A stretch of DNA of 64,000 nt, from assembly GCA_026874595.1 (NCBI GenBank), contig CM049311.1:18811676-18875675 (forward strand). The letters run 5' to 3'. The notes below the pieces were generated by a model. It had not been told where the DNA came from, searched no databases, and saw nothing but the letters and a program-made list of their open reading frames with translations. This document shows positions 48,603 to 60,404 of the stretch, piece by piece. Position 1 is the first letter of the stretch. Each line of letters starts with the position of its first letter. The stretch is from Sipunculus nudus (lineage: Eukaryota; Annelida; Sipuncula; Golfingiida; Sipunculidae). A program made the position numbers and the translations under genes.

Positions 48603-50672
48603 CTTGTTTCAATACATATTTATGACACCACGACCTTTTCCCGTACAGTCTGGAACTGACGAAATTTTAGGCAGGGCCACACATCTAAGCAAAATTTTTT
48701 CGATCTGCATAATAGTTCAGGGGTAAGAGTACAGGAGAAAGTGTTTGCAGTAATAAGTGTCAATTATCAAGTGCGGTAATAAAGATAAGCACATTCCCGG
48801 CTGACTAACCAGCGGCCTCTGCGCGCCTGTCAATCGACGATGTATGGTGCTCCGCCAGTAAATAGTTATCTAATAAGCAATTGAATACCCTGTTAGCTCT
48901 CGCCGAGCTCACACTTGCCCTGTATACTCCTCACGTAAGATTGACATCTGAATTAAAATGCTCATTTTTCTAATTAATACAATTTATCGCCAGGAAAGTG
49001 TTTTCTTGTGAGAAGTTACACAAAACAAACAACCTCACGGTTTTTCACGAAAATGTCAATTATACGGTTTCTGACGATTATGGACCTTATTCTAATTTGA
49101 ATGCAGACCTTATGTTTCGCATTTTCTCATTCATGAACTGGGAACGCAGTCAGCTGCAACCCCCTTTCCCGCTCGTTAATCCGCTCGTTCATGTGTTTCT
49201 GCGTCGGGAGTGCATACCCCCTGTGTTTGAACATTGCTATTAAGAATCACTGTGTCTGAGTCATGAGAACGTAAGCCCAAGCTTACGAAGCTTTTCTTAA
49301 GTAGCAAATTTACGATTTTACATCGCACTTCATTATGATAGCCTTACAACCCAAATTATTTTTTTTCTACATTTTAAATAAAAGCCTTCAATAAAATTTA
49401 TGCTAGACATATAAAAATATTTTTGGAAGATAAACTTACAGGTACGAGGTAGGTTTATATTAAATATGGTATTTTTGGACAATTTAACGACCATTACGAT
49501 CTAAAGATAGGGTTTTCTGAGAAAAAGTCGAAAAACTACCACTTTCTTCAGAAATATCACAGGGATATGATGAACGTCAACTGAACTTTGGCAGGACGTA
49601 TGGTATTTCCTATTTAACTACGGAATAATATTTTAATTTAAAGACGAATAGAAATGATGAACATTTATCTTGTCACCAGAATTGTTAAACACCACGTACT
49701 CAGGCCGCAGTAGATAAAGTTTATAATCATGGCAATCTATTATAAAAAAACGAACCTCACGATCCCTGTTGGACAGCCGGTTTATCTCAACTATCAAACT
49801 TTTAGATAAACAACTATTTACATTTCATTTGCGCTTAAGTACAAAAATTACTTATTCCGTCGAGTCCTTAAAACACATGGCATATATTCTTCCTTGAAAC
49901 AATTCTAACCAACATATTTTAGCGGACTTTATTACCTTCGTCACTATATTTATACCGTCGCTACAGCTTACCATACACATCAGATGCCAGAAAAGCGATA
50001 GATGCCCTATTGTGCTAACAGACCATTTACAAGAAAAACTAGCTTTTGCTCATTATTTAGCTAGAGAGAGAAACACTTCTAATTTGTATGCAAAGCTAAT
50101 CATATTTCTCTTTCATTCCCTGAAAGAAAAATAAACTGCCAAACCTTAAGAAGTTCCTTGAACCTTGCAATTGCTTGATGAACCAAGGTGTAGGGTGGGT
50201 GGGGGGAGCGATTTACATGCCTGTTGTAAGGCATGAGCTAGTGTACAACAATCAATCATTTACTGTATAAAAATCACCTTCTTCCATATAATATAAGCGG
50301 CTTCTCAAAAAGTGGACTTTTGATTTAAATCTGACCAATTTTATACCAACAGTACACCCTATATCTCAAAAAACATTATTTTTTATGAATTTAGCCAGTC
50401 CTGCTACCTTATATATTCTTATGGCTTTAGAATTACACCTTACTTTGAAGAGTTCGACGTGACGTCATAATGTTGATGACGTCGACCTTTATTCTTTATA
50501 GCGGAAGTCCCGAGTGAGGCTATGTGCATGCGTACTGGAATGCTACGCCCACACATGGCATCATGGTTATAATATAACTAATGTCCAATCAGAATTTAAA
50601 TACACTGTTTTTGGCATAATGGACTCTTTACATTGTCGTTGCATCATATATAACATCCGAACTAATTACCCC

Positions 50673-50700
50673 CTGACGAAGAAGCATGTGCGCTTCGAAA
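50673..50700 (+). other. Hammerhead-like CTGACGA...GAAA motif
   Basis: CTGACGA, then A, then GAAGC-ATGTGC-GCTTC (five perfect pairs), then GAAA. This has the order of a hammerhead core and stem II, but an extra A precedes the stem and stems I and III were not established. It is followed by a (TTA)n(TA)n microsatellite (50758-50842), as in block A. Confidence 0.35.
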
Positions 50701-50757
50701 GCTCCTTTGTTAATAAATATGTTGCTCTATCTAAAAGGCGTCACTCTTTACCTACGC

Positions 50758-50788
<31 letters not shown>

Positions 50789-50842
50789 CATTATTATATA
50801 TATATATATATTTATATAATATATATATATATATATATATAT
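50758..50842. repeat. (TTA)n(TA)n microsatellite
   Basis: A compound run, counterpart of 4323-4400. Confidence 0.95.
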
Positions 50843-51189
50843 TAACCTAATGAGACTGTGAAATATAAATTTGATGGAGAGATTTTAGAGAGATTTCAAT
50901 ATGAACGGTATCATTTACATACTGCAACGCGACCATATATCAAACATAACACATATTTATTTCATGAAAGTCACACTGAGGAATATTTTTAAATCAAAAC
51001 AAGTGAAATTTTATACATCTGATCGGGGAATAGCTAACTTACTTTTGCACTGTTAACCTTTCTTTATTGACAGGCAATTAATTTTCTTTGATGTTTGTAC
51101 TTTAGAAAAATATAATCTATTTCTAGTGTAATTTATCAGCAAGTATCAACATGGGGTATATTAGCCACCTTATATCTTACTTTTCCTGT

Positions 51190-51950
51190 TACCGTTTTCG
51201 TTTGTGTCGATAATGCGCAGAGAAGTTTCTATACTCAGAGCGGGAGGCAGACCGGCAAGCTTCCTGCCTAGCTAGTTCTCTAAAATGCCTTAGGCTTGCA
51301 AGCCTCACAAGGTTGACAGAGAATACAGATTTGCAGTGTAGTGCGCACACATTTCAGGGTCTTCCTTATATTTACAACATCGAGATAATCTTAAATAGTT
51401 TATATTGAACAAAATACTCATTTTTGTGATAAATTATGAAAATAAAAGAAATATGACTTGTGTGAAGCAACACAAACATAACCGATTACAATTATAAAGA
51501 ACCAAATCAAAACAGGATACATATTCGTTAATTCACAACAGAGCGGTAGAAAATTTGCGATGATAATATGTTGTGAATGACTAAATGAAAGTAAAGTCGG
51601 CGCTCGAGCCAGCCACAGGTTTCTAATAAATCCGGCCCATACTGGCTCCCGCAGCAACGAAAAAAATTGACAGACTGAGTCAGTATACAGTTAGACATTT
51701 AAGGTGTAATAGTAAATACTGATAGAGTTGAAGATCGAAGTTAGAGAGTTAGAGGAAGCTTGTGAACCCGGAGAGACCCACCGGCCTGAGACGGGCCACA
51801 ACAACCTACTTTCATGTCACCACCTTAAATCGAACCCGGGCCCAGCGTTTTACCGCTCAGCATTCCAAGTGTCATGAGTTGTTAATGGAGATTGTAAAAA
51901 GTAACGGTGCAACCAAAGTTTGAAAGGAGGTCACTGTTAAGCGACCTGTC
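51190..51950. mobile_element. Block B-specific insertion with tRNA-like sequence
   Basis: Block A runs from ACCTTATACC (4731) to TCTAGTATTTTCT (about 4750) without this about 760-bp stretch. On the minus strand 51869-51826 reads TGAGCGGTAAAACGC and then GGGCCCGGGTTCGATTT, resembling tRNA boxes A and B but with short spacing. No clear target-site duplication was found, so the class is unsure. Confidence 0.4.
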
Positions 51951-52049
51951 GAGGTAAAGCTAGTGATTTCTAAGCTTTATGATCCCAACAAATCCGCCAT
52001 TGAACCTGCAGTTTAGCTGGTAAACAGACCCTTAAGCCTGTCGTCCAAC

Positions 52050-52110
52050 ATGCAGGTTGTACAGATCACCGTTGGTCTGGTAATCATTTGTTGTGCTAGA
52101 ATTTCTTCAG
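52050..52110 (+). CDS. First exon: intact signal peptide (family copy 5)
   Basis: The exon opens with M-Q-V-V-Q, followed by ITVGLVIICCARISS, and ends in phase 1 with a consensus donor GTAAGT at 52111. It is the best preserved of six related first exons. Its 61-nt length and phase equal those of the copy at 19641. The leader GTCGTCCAAC is shared with the broken block A copy (4839). The profile is a short N-region and a hydrophobic core with no charged residue until Arg-17, as in secretory signal peptides. A phase-compatible second exon lies at 53173. The mature protein is not identifiable, and exons beyond the second were not found before the insertions at 53.6 kb. Confidence 0.6.
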
Positions 52111-52881
52111 GTAAGTAAACGATTAACGGGTTAGTTTTGCTGATATAATTAATCTTTCTCCTTATCTGTACATCCTGAGGAAAAGCAAAGAGCAGTTGTA
52201 TTCCCATCGAGAGTTTCATCTCATCAAGATTTATGTTGAAGCTTGATTTTGAAAAACAACAAGATTGGCCATATAACCGAGCTACTCCTATCATAATATA
52301 GATCACTTACCGCTTTGCAAATGTAACTATACTTGTTAAGTCTGCTGGTGCTGGTGTAATCATGACACAGATAAAAAGTATTGTTAATGGGTCATAAATA
52401 CAGTAACTTTATTAACACGGAAACATAAACATCTTTCAAACATTTCCCCTCGTTAAATATGTCTATAGCCATTATAAAATGTTGTCTTGTAAACTTTGCT
52501 GTATAGACAAGCTTAACAAATAAATCAGTTTCATAGCATTGTCATGGTCAGGATTTTCTATTAGTAACGCGTAAGTAAGACGTTTAACCATGTTCTTGGC
52601 AAATCAATATATCTCAGAACTTAGGCAAGAAGTTAAACTATTATTGACAAGATCTTAGAAAAAATTAACGACGCTAGTAAAATAAACTCATTTCGATCCT
52701 GATTGATATGAAAATATAAAAATGGTGCACGTTATTAGTTTTGTCTTACAGACGGTCCAAGTTCAGTATGGTATAGGGATGACGTAGGTGTAATTTATCG
52801 TTTTGGTACTAACAACTCCGCTGTGAGACGAACAGCTGGGCCGTTACCCTCACCTAGAGGCTCATCCTGTCTCTAAACATA

Positions 52882-52938
52882 ACGGGTATACAGTTCGTTG
52901 TTGGTGTGCTAAGCGTTGCTGTGCTGGGATTTCTTTTG
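52882..52938 (+). pseudogene. Decayed signal-peptide exon (family copy 6)
   Basis: This is the counterpart of 5664-5721. It aligns with the intact exons, but the start is ACG, a base is missing inside the hydrophobic part and the donor is a poor GTCATT. Its 5' leader (CGTTTTGG, AACAACTCCG, ACAGCTGGG) is well preserved. It is probably dead as a first exon, so the exon at 52050 could splice past it. Confidence 0.5.
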
Positions 52939-53172
52939 GTCATTAAACCTTCACCTATTTGTTTTGTGGATCTTATTCATTTCTCTTTGTTATCCATAAA
53001 ATCATATGAAATGATTGTCGTAGCAAACATTTTGACCTGACATTTCTGATAAAGACTTGTTGGCGTGGTTTTGATAAAAGCAAAATAGTCCACATCAAGA
53101 GCATTTGACATTATTTGAACTATTTTTCTGGTAACTGTTCTTCTCTAGTACACCAATGCGTGTGCGTTCTAG

Positions 53173-53225
53173 ACTCCAGCATAATAACCATAATAGGAAC
53201 ATATATTGCATCTGAATTAATTCGT
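53173..53225 (+). CDS. Second exon of the signal-peptide family (best copy)
   Basis: Acceptor GCGTTCTAG precedes it and donor GTAAGC follows. In phase 1 it reads D-S-S-I-I-T-I-I-G-T-Y-I-A-S-E-L-I-R without a stop and ends in phase 0. It differs from the 19926 copy by a three-codon in-frame insertion near its start. The conserved core is I-G-T-x-I-A. The residues just after the predicted signal peptide would be the N-terminus of a mature or propeptide region. I recognise no domain. Confidence 0.5.
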
Positions 53226-53537
53226 GTAAGCATGTCAACTTCAAATGGTATTCAGACCTCTCACCCTCATTATAAACTTAGTTAGAAAATATTTTTTACG
53301 TCTCTTAAACATACCATGCCCACCATTAATCTGTAATCTTTGGCATAAAATAATCTTAACGTATTAACACTCAGTTAAGATATGCTAAAACGTTTCGAGA
53401 TTAAGCAATTTGACCTGGTACACTCGGAGAGATAAACACTCCTAAAATAGTTTCATCTGGTAAGATACCCATAGTTAAGAAATGCTCAAAGGGTCTGGAG
53501 GTCAAACTTTATATTTCTCACTCAGAGAAGGAGCTAT

Positions 53538-53539
<2 letters not shown>

Positions 53540-53584
<45 letters not shown>
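53540..53584. repeat. (TA)n microsatellite
   Basis: Counterpart of 6178-6222. Homology to block A part 1 ends here. Confidence 0.95.
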
Positions 53585-53587
<3 letters not shown>

Positions 53588-53589
53588 GC

Positions 53590-54660
53590 ATCATAAAAAG
53601 TTAGTTTTACTTCATGTACTACAGAACTGTTTCATGAGTACAGCTGACTAGCCGGCTCACACTTCAGGTACTAACTGAACTGATCAGATATATTATTTAA
53701 TGCTCCCTTGCAAGGTCGAGCACTTTCACTATGATGTATTGAAATTCTATGTGTATTACTTTAATTATATATATATATATATAATAGAATGAAGACGCCT
53801 TAGTGTTGGCCAACTGTTTAACCACGCGCTTTCGAAGCCTTTAGCTCCTTCATCAGGTGTCAAGTGAAAAGGTATAATTATATAAACAATTTCTAATGAC
53901 CATAATGCATGGTACAGTGTAATGGATCTGTGATTGGCTACTCAGAATTTGTACCATGTTGACCCAGGTTCCGAGTGTGTCATTATTATTTACCCATAAT
54001 GTTAGGTTATGAGCGTCCCGGTTATGTTGAGTTCATGTCCTCTGACAAATTAAAGGTTTGAAGTTCATTATGCTCATCGGATGATGATTGGATGTGGATG
54101 ATGATTGACGACTAATGTGGTGGCGATCTGGTTGTTCAAGTCAATGGTTATGAATAGAGATGATCAATATATAAATGGTATTATATATTAAATAGTCTGT
54201 ATCAGAAAAATTTGCGTATAAGATGCTGACGTTTGTCGATTACTCGATATTATTATTGTGTGTAAGCCTGAGAGTTGATCGCATAATACGGCGGTATCAG
54301 TGGCGGGAATGTGCATGTATGCACGAGGAATGACGTTACGTCATTATCGATATGGAGGGGTCGTTCGATGCTATAATATTATGGTAGGTCTCAATGTCTG
54401 TAGTGTGCCATAAAACCGGAATCGCGATTAAATCCTTTTCTTATGGTGTCAAATTTGTCAATCAATTTTAGTTCCTGCTTGTAAATTGAGAGCTGGCTGC
54501 GGGAAAGTTGCTTGCGTTCTGCGACTACCTCTGCCGTATAATTAGTCGCGCCACCGGCACGCACAACTCTCGCGCATTGCAGGCAACTCCCCCGAATGTG
54601 GCCCGGAGCTGGCACACAAATATCCCACAGTGCCCGTATGTGGCCCGGAGCTAACACGGA
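53590..54660 (-). mobile_element. Probable Penelope-like element tail, minus strand
   Basis: On the minus strand a frame ending at 54391 contains SIYKQELKLIDKFDTIRKGF then N-R-D. This resembles the end of GIY-YIG endonuclease domains in Penelope-like elements (a Glu, then an N about 20 residues later in a G-x-N context). About 535 bp downstream comes CTGATGA...GAAA (53856-53830), as near the 3' ends of such elements. The catalytic GIY-YIG segment itself is not present. The stretch is absent from block A. Confidence 0.4.
53830..53856 (-). other. Hammerhead-like CTGATGA...GAAA motif
   Basis: CTGATGA, then A, then GGAGC-TAAAG-GCTTC (with one G-U pair), then GAAA. This is the same layout as 50673-50700 but on the minus strand, at the end of the probable Penelope-like tail. 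Confidence 0.35.
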
Positions 54661-54880
54661 CCTGTCTCTAAGCTCTCACGCGTCTGGCCCGCATGTGACA
54701 CGGAGCACACGCAAGGCTAAAGCAGATTCCACGCATCCAACAAGCATGTTCTACGTGAAACGTACCCAAATCTTGGCCCGCCGCCAGAAGTTTTCCTGCG
54801 TGCACTTAAATTCATGCAAGCAACAAGCTTGTGTGGCCCACGCAGTGGTAATGTGACAGGGCCTTAAGTTTCTCAGGTAA
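54590..54880. other. GC-rich insertion with GTGGCCCGGAGCTN2CAC repeats
   Basis: TGTGGCCCGGAGCT occurs at 54597 and 54639, and GTGACACGGAGC at 54695, giving a short imperfect repeat in unusually GC-rich DNA. It is absent from block A. It ends around GTGACAGGGCCTTAAG (54854), which may be an element border. Confidence 0.4.
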
Positions 54881-54987
54881 CGTCACATAGTGTTCACAAC
54901 GTCTGCGTTTCTCCTGTAGTGTCAGAGATTTATGGTCCATGAGCCAGACGGGTCGGTCGGTTCCATCCGAGGAGAATTATTCTCATT

Positions 54988-55640
54988 AATAATAATAATA
55001 TATTTAATTTATATAGCGGTAATTCAACAAAATAGTTATCTAAAGCGCTTTACAAGACACAAAATTTTACTAAAACATAAAATGTAGATTCCCTATAAAG
55101 CAAGGATTCCAAAAAGAAAACCCTAATTTCTAAGAATTACCAAAAGCTCATATAAAAAGGTAAGTTTTAAGATTTCTTTAAAGGAAGCTAAAGATGGTGA
55201 AGCTCTGTTTGAGTGCGAGGTCAGTTCCACAACCTTGGTGCCAAAGGTGAGAAAGCTCTCGAACGACACGTGCCTTAGGAATTACTAAAAGCCCCTGGTT
55301 ATATGACCTAAGCTGCCTGACTGGAACATAAAAGGTTAAGAGGTTCCTAATGTAAATAGACGATTGACCATTTATGGCTTTTAATACTAATAATAACATT
55401 TACAATCAATGCGCTCTCGCACCGGGAGCCAATGGAGATCTTAAAGTATTGGTGTAATCTGGTCGCGCTTCTTGGCACCAATTACAAGCCTAGCAGCTGC
55501 ATTCTGCACTCTCTGTTCCCGGTTCAGTAACTTGCTAGGAAGACCACATAACAAAGAGTTGTATCCGTCAACTTTGAACTTATAAACGCATAAATTAATG
55601 TTATTTGTGAATATTGAGTTAGGAAACCCTTTATCCTAGC
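54988..55640 (-). mobile_element. Retroelement tail, minus strand, ending in (ATT)n
   Basis: Block A continues directly from CTCATT to GTGATATT here, so this is an insertion. Read on the minus strand it ends AAGCGCTTTAGATAAC...CGCTATATAAATT followed by (ATT)n, the kind of tail found on several widespread animal non-LTR elements and SINEs. The upstream part (GCATTCTGCACTCTCTGTTC on the plus strand at about 55498) also belongs to a repeat known widely in marine animals. No coding domain is left. Confidence 0.5.
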
Positions 55641-55649
55641 TATATTACG

Positions 55650-55805
55650 CAGGTGGTATAAAGCCAAACCACAAATATTTGTACCATAGTGATATTTGGC
55701 GAGGTGTACAGCCAAACTACAAATATTTGTATCATTGTGATATTTTGAAAGGTATACAGCCAAACTACAAATATTTGTATCATTGTGATATTTGGCAAGA
55801 TATAC
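55650..55805 (-). repeat. 48-bp minisatellite, three units, in-frame on minus strand
   Basis: GCCAAACYACAAATATTTGT recurs at 55663, 55711 and 55759. Block A has one diverged unit. Because 48 is divisible by three, the minus strand gives a 16-residue repeat (YHNDTNICSLAVYLSK) inside a 105-codon frame (55524-55841). The frame is probably a by-product of the repeat. Confidence 0.85.
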
Positions 55806-58699
55806 AACCCTTGAGTTTGAAAATATGTGATAGAATCTCATCTGTGGTAGTTTTTTTTGTGTATTACAGTCTTTATATACCCTACACTCAAATAACTGTA
55901 TTCCACAAAGTAGAAATATGAAAGAAATACCACTTTAGAATATCTTGATTTTGCATTTAAATGATATCAAACATGATGACGTTGATAAATGTTTCACGGA
56001 GGGGTCAACAATGCAAGTATGACAAATATTTAAATTTCTCATTGCTGACACACTTTTAATTTGCATAAAGTTTTCTAGATCAAGTAAGGTATAAGAAATA
56101 TAGCAGTAAGAATTATCCAAAAGGAAATTAGGGAATCTAGAATTTAAATTGGTGTGCAATATGCATTCTGTTGTACATTCTCACCTACTGACACGGGGTA
56201 GTAAATGTACTGGTGATGTTCCGGTGCATTGGCCTTTTGTAGATCTAAGTTGTCATTTTTGGTTGTAATATTTGTGGTACTTAGAATAAAAATACAAATG
56301 ACCTATCAATGGAAATTTTATTTGATTTACTTTAAAAAAACACTAAAAATGATGACATTGACTTTTTTAAGGTCGGAGAGGGGTCAACAAGTGTAAATTT
56401 TATAAAGTGCAGGAATATACTATGGACTTGTAACTAGCTTTGCGGGAAAAAAGGAGATATATTCAAAGCAAATATTTAATTTTGGAACAAGTAAAACACA
56501 ACTATTTTATGTAAAATTGCAGTAGTGCTGGCAAGCAAATTGTTTGAAAAAGAAAGGCATTCAGCTATGACTAAAGTGATGACTCCTATGCTACCATCAA
56601 TCCATGGGAAGAGTATACGAGTCATGTTTCCATGGCCATCAGCTTTTTGGCTTGACTTGAGTATTTTGGTTGTGTTATCTGGGCCTGACAAATTGTTCAT
56701 TTCTTCCAGTTAATGGTTGAATATTTTTTTTTTCAGAGATGATTTTAATGAAACATTTTAACTGATTCAGCATTTTTTACAATAAACGTTTTCCCCTTCA
56801 GTAAATAAGAACATCATTATGTATCAATATGATCCTTGTGTCATGCTGTCACCATTTTCTTTTGAACCTGAATACTTTTGTTTTAAATTTGTCTTGTCTG
56901 GTTCTTGCAGTTTTAATGGTCCTTGATTTAAAGAAACATTTGATTAAAATAATGATACTTATTGTATATGTCCACTTCTAATTTTTCTCCCCAATGCTGT
57001 AAAAGCAAGTTGGCTGGGAGGCACCGATGTATTTTTGTGTGCAACATCAACGCTTTCTTTTTCTTCAGCATGATTATCTGTAGTCGGGTTGCCAGACAAT
57101 CTACCCTTACCTTGCTCTTTGGTGGAAAGAATTTTTATGATTTTATTTTATTCTCTAGGCGATTGTAATTCTAAATCCGCCGGAGGCCAGGCTTGGACCC
57201 TTCGGCAATTTTATCAACGTTGATTGAAAACAGTATCATCATAGTAAAATCTGTATAATTTTCAGCTTATCCAAATAAGGCAACCTGGTCTACTTTCATC
57301 CGTATTTTATCTACTGCTGTGAAAGTATGTTGATTACTTAAATCCTGAAAGCAGTAAATGAAGGTACAAAAAACAGTGTTACGTGTAGCAGGTCTGAATT
57401 CTTGCCAAACGCATATTTGCAGTTTCTAAATATTTCGCATTGCAGCTTATGAAAATAGAAATTATCAATAAAACTAATAAAACCCTTATGGAAAAAAATG
57501 CTGTAAGAGTGTTAATGAAATGTTGTTTATGAGTATCTTTCACCTTGATACATTGATGTGATCGAAGGCTTTAACGAGTTCCATTTATATAAAAAAAATG
57601 CAAAATAAACTACATCAGAGTGCCCCCCCCCCTGTATGCTTCAGATATGCATACCACACTGAAACGTTACCTGCGGAATATTTGTTGCTATCCTACGCAA
57701 TAGTTCCTGTATGTATTCGATCCTTTGTTTAACCACTTTCAAAAAATTATTTTGTTTCATGTTTGAAAACCAGTAAATTTAGCTGCATTAACAAAAAATA
57801 TACCAGGCGGTACATTTTCACAAATTCTTTATGTAATGAATTGTAAATACAAATAAATCAATAATAAAACATACAGTCTAAAGGGAGTATTTTGAATTAC
57901 TATTTATAAACCTCAGGATAAACATTCTTCACCCTGGACGATTGTTGTAATCAGAAGCTTGATGTCTATTCACTTACCAATATTTCAAGATAAAAAGCTT
58001 CAGGGAAGCCCGCAAAAGGCCTCATACATAAGTTTTACCATACTCAAACACTTCCTGTTGCCATAAGTGAGGCTCGTAGAGGATCTGTAGTTATTTCCAA
58101 TGTTCTTTGAAGGAAAACAACCACTAATAAGAGTGGGCCCTGAGAGAGTAAGCACCATCATTATATCATGTAAAAAATGAGCCGATTCGTTCCATGAAAC
58201 TCTGGAGCCTGAATTGTTTTTAAAGAAAAGGTTGATCGATATACAAAGTGAATCATTGCCTAACGTAGGTCTCAAGCAAAGTATTTCGACTTTAAGGAAC
58301 ACTGCTTAATCTGTGGTTACTATAGCTTGCCACGTGATCCCAAGCATCCGAAGAGATGACGACGATTTTATCCGCATCGGAAAGTGAACCACAAGACTAA
58401 TTGAGTTTGTTTTAAAATCCTAATGGTTATAAATATATTATGAACGCAGCGATCAGCTAGCAGATGAGGTCCGAATATCCAATTTTTTTAAGAACCATCA
58501 AATTTCCATGCAGCTAATACACTATATTACGCGGATTGTTATTCACAATTCGTCAATGCAAAGAATGTTGAGGCAGCAGTCATCTGTGTCTCCGAAAAGC
58601 TGGAAATCTTCAGGAAACATTGTATTTTGTCATCTTCTAGGTCGGATATTTTTTTTTCTTCGAAGACATTTTGTAATGAGAATAGATGGCTGTGCATGT

Positions 58700-60400
58700 C
58701 CCATATGCTTGTTTATCTATCTGACAGCTGAGATTCGAATAAAATAAGAGAATGAAAATAATATTAAAATGTTTTCAAATGAGATCTTAAAAAAGAGTAA
58801 AAAATCAATTTTAGCAAAAAAACTATGACTTGAACTTATTGTTTTATTCAGTACGTCATACCTTGTTGAACATTGTCTAATCACTCGTGTCCGAGGGTAG
58901 TCACACAAAGAGAGCACAGATAATACAATTTCGGAACACCACATAACAAACCAAACGACTTTGGCTTTCATAATCATCATTAAGCCAACTCCTATAAGGA
59001 TACAAGGTTTACAAGGGTTGATACGTTTATCACTATATAAATATTTTTGTTCCATTGTTTGGGTATGGACTTTCGTTAGGTTTCCCCAGAGTTCAATTAA
59101 AAAACCATTAAATAATTTATTTTTCTTTTTTTTATGGGGGGGGGGGGTAATTCTACCAGTTTTTTTCTGTCTTCTTCCATGTTTTTGCTAGATCTCACAT
59201 ATTTTTTTAAAAACTAACCTTTGTGCATGATATTAGGCTGAGGTGACAGAGTTACACTTGATATTTTCTTTGGACGTTGACCTGATTTTCATGGTTATAG
59301 ATTCCATATCTAATTCCCAATTATCGCTCAGTTGGGTGATGGCTAAGAGTGATTGCAAAGTAAAACCTCAAGTTTTTCTTTATTTACGGACATGTAAATA
59401 CCATACTTAAAATATTTTGGGAAGATATGCCTCTATATAACTAACATTACTTTGTTTTATTAGGTATTTCTCTATACTTGCTTTTTATTAAAGAAAAAAA
59501 ATATATATCTTGGATATTTCTTTGGCAAATGTAATGAAAAATCAATTCATGCAAGTGATGATATGCAATTATTATCGAAATTTAAGTTCAATACTTGAAA
59601 GTTTGCATCAAATAAAAGCATAATTTAAAATTTAAATCGTAAAATAAAATACCAGAATACCTTTCTATCAACATAAATAACCATTAGATGATAAAGACGT
59701 TGTCAGGCGTGTTAACCAAAACCTTCTGTGCTTACCTCTCCAATATGTGGAAATTCATTTAAAAATTGCTGAAAATATTTCTGTTAGAATCTTTCATTCA
59801 GACTAACCTTCATGCACATACTTCTCAAAAGTTGTGGTTCACTGATATTTGCATAAAACATTTCTGTTCTTGGGATATGGATATGTTATCATTATTGATC
59901 GAAAAATACAAGCTTGATACATTAATGATTAAATGAAGGAAAGGAAGATATACAGCCACTCTCACACTCAAACGTTCAATCTAATATCTACAGTCTTAAA
60001 GATATGAACACTTTTAAGGAATGTACCAGGCTCTTTAAAATCATAAAAGGGCATGACTCCACGTTAATTGTTCAAAAAGTTGTGGCCATTCATGTGTTTG
60101 TTTTTTGCCAAAGTTTTGTTTTCACTAACAAAATAAGAACACATGATTTACGTTTAACTGAAACATCTTTTCAAAAAATGCTTTATAATATTGCTAAAGT
60201 TTAGAAGACACTCATAAATGGATCAGTTAACTTTAATAAAAAATGTCAAAATATACTAGATGTACAGATGATTCTAACGAATCTAGCACCATCTCTAGAG
60301 AAAAAAATATATCCAAGATTAACATGTTCAATAAATAATAAGAAAGTCCATGCAATAATAAATGAGAAATCATATGAATTTCACTTGAAACAGACCATTA
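58700..60400. other. Nothing recognised; poly-G at 59136-59147
   Basis: AT-rich sequence between duplication parts 2 and 3. The 112-codon minus-strand frame at 58717-59055 lacks a motif. Unlike the corresponding interval of block A (17.6-20.6 kb), no signal-peptide exon is seen here. Confidence 0.45.
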
Positions 60401-60404
60401 ATCA

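Larger units (their letters stand above)
44300..53585. repeat. Segmental duplication block B, part 1
   Basis: This is the counterpart of 1-6230, in the same orientation and order. Extra sequence relative to block A lies at 46614-48602 (LINE), about 49260-49690 and about 51190-51950. It lacks the 300-bp tandem copy of block A. The signal-peptide exons at 52050 and 52882 correspond to 4839 and 5664. Confidence 0.85.
54900..58690. repeat. Segmental duplication block B, part 2
   Basis: Counterpart of 14500-17600, in the same orientation. It is interrupted by the retroelement tail at 54988-55640 and a local 48-bp expansion at 55650-55800. Similarity is lost after GAGAATAGATGGC near 58690. Confidence 0.85.

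Noticed and set aside
55524-55841. 105-codon minus-strand frame with a 16-residue repeat
   Set aside because: The repeat is a 48-bp minisatellite that is divisible by three. Block A has one diverged unit and no equivalent protein.
56522-56713. 62-codon plus-strand frame, with counterpart at 15420-15610 in block A and a parallel frame on the minus strand
   Set aside because: Codon-by-codon comparison of the two copies shows mostly amino-acid-changing differences and a stop in block A. There is no sign of coding constraint, so the apparent conservation is just shared origin.
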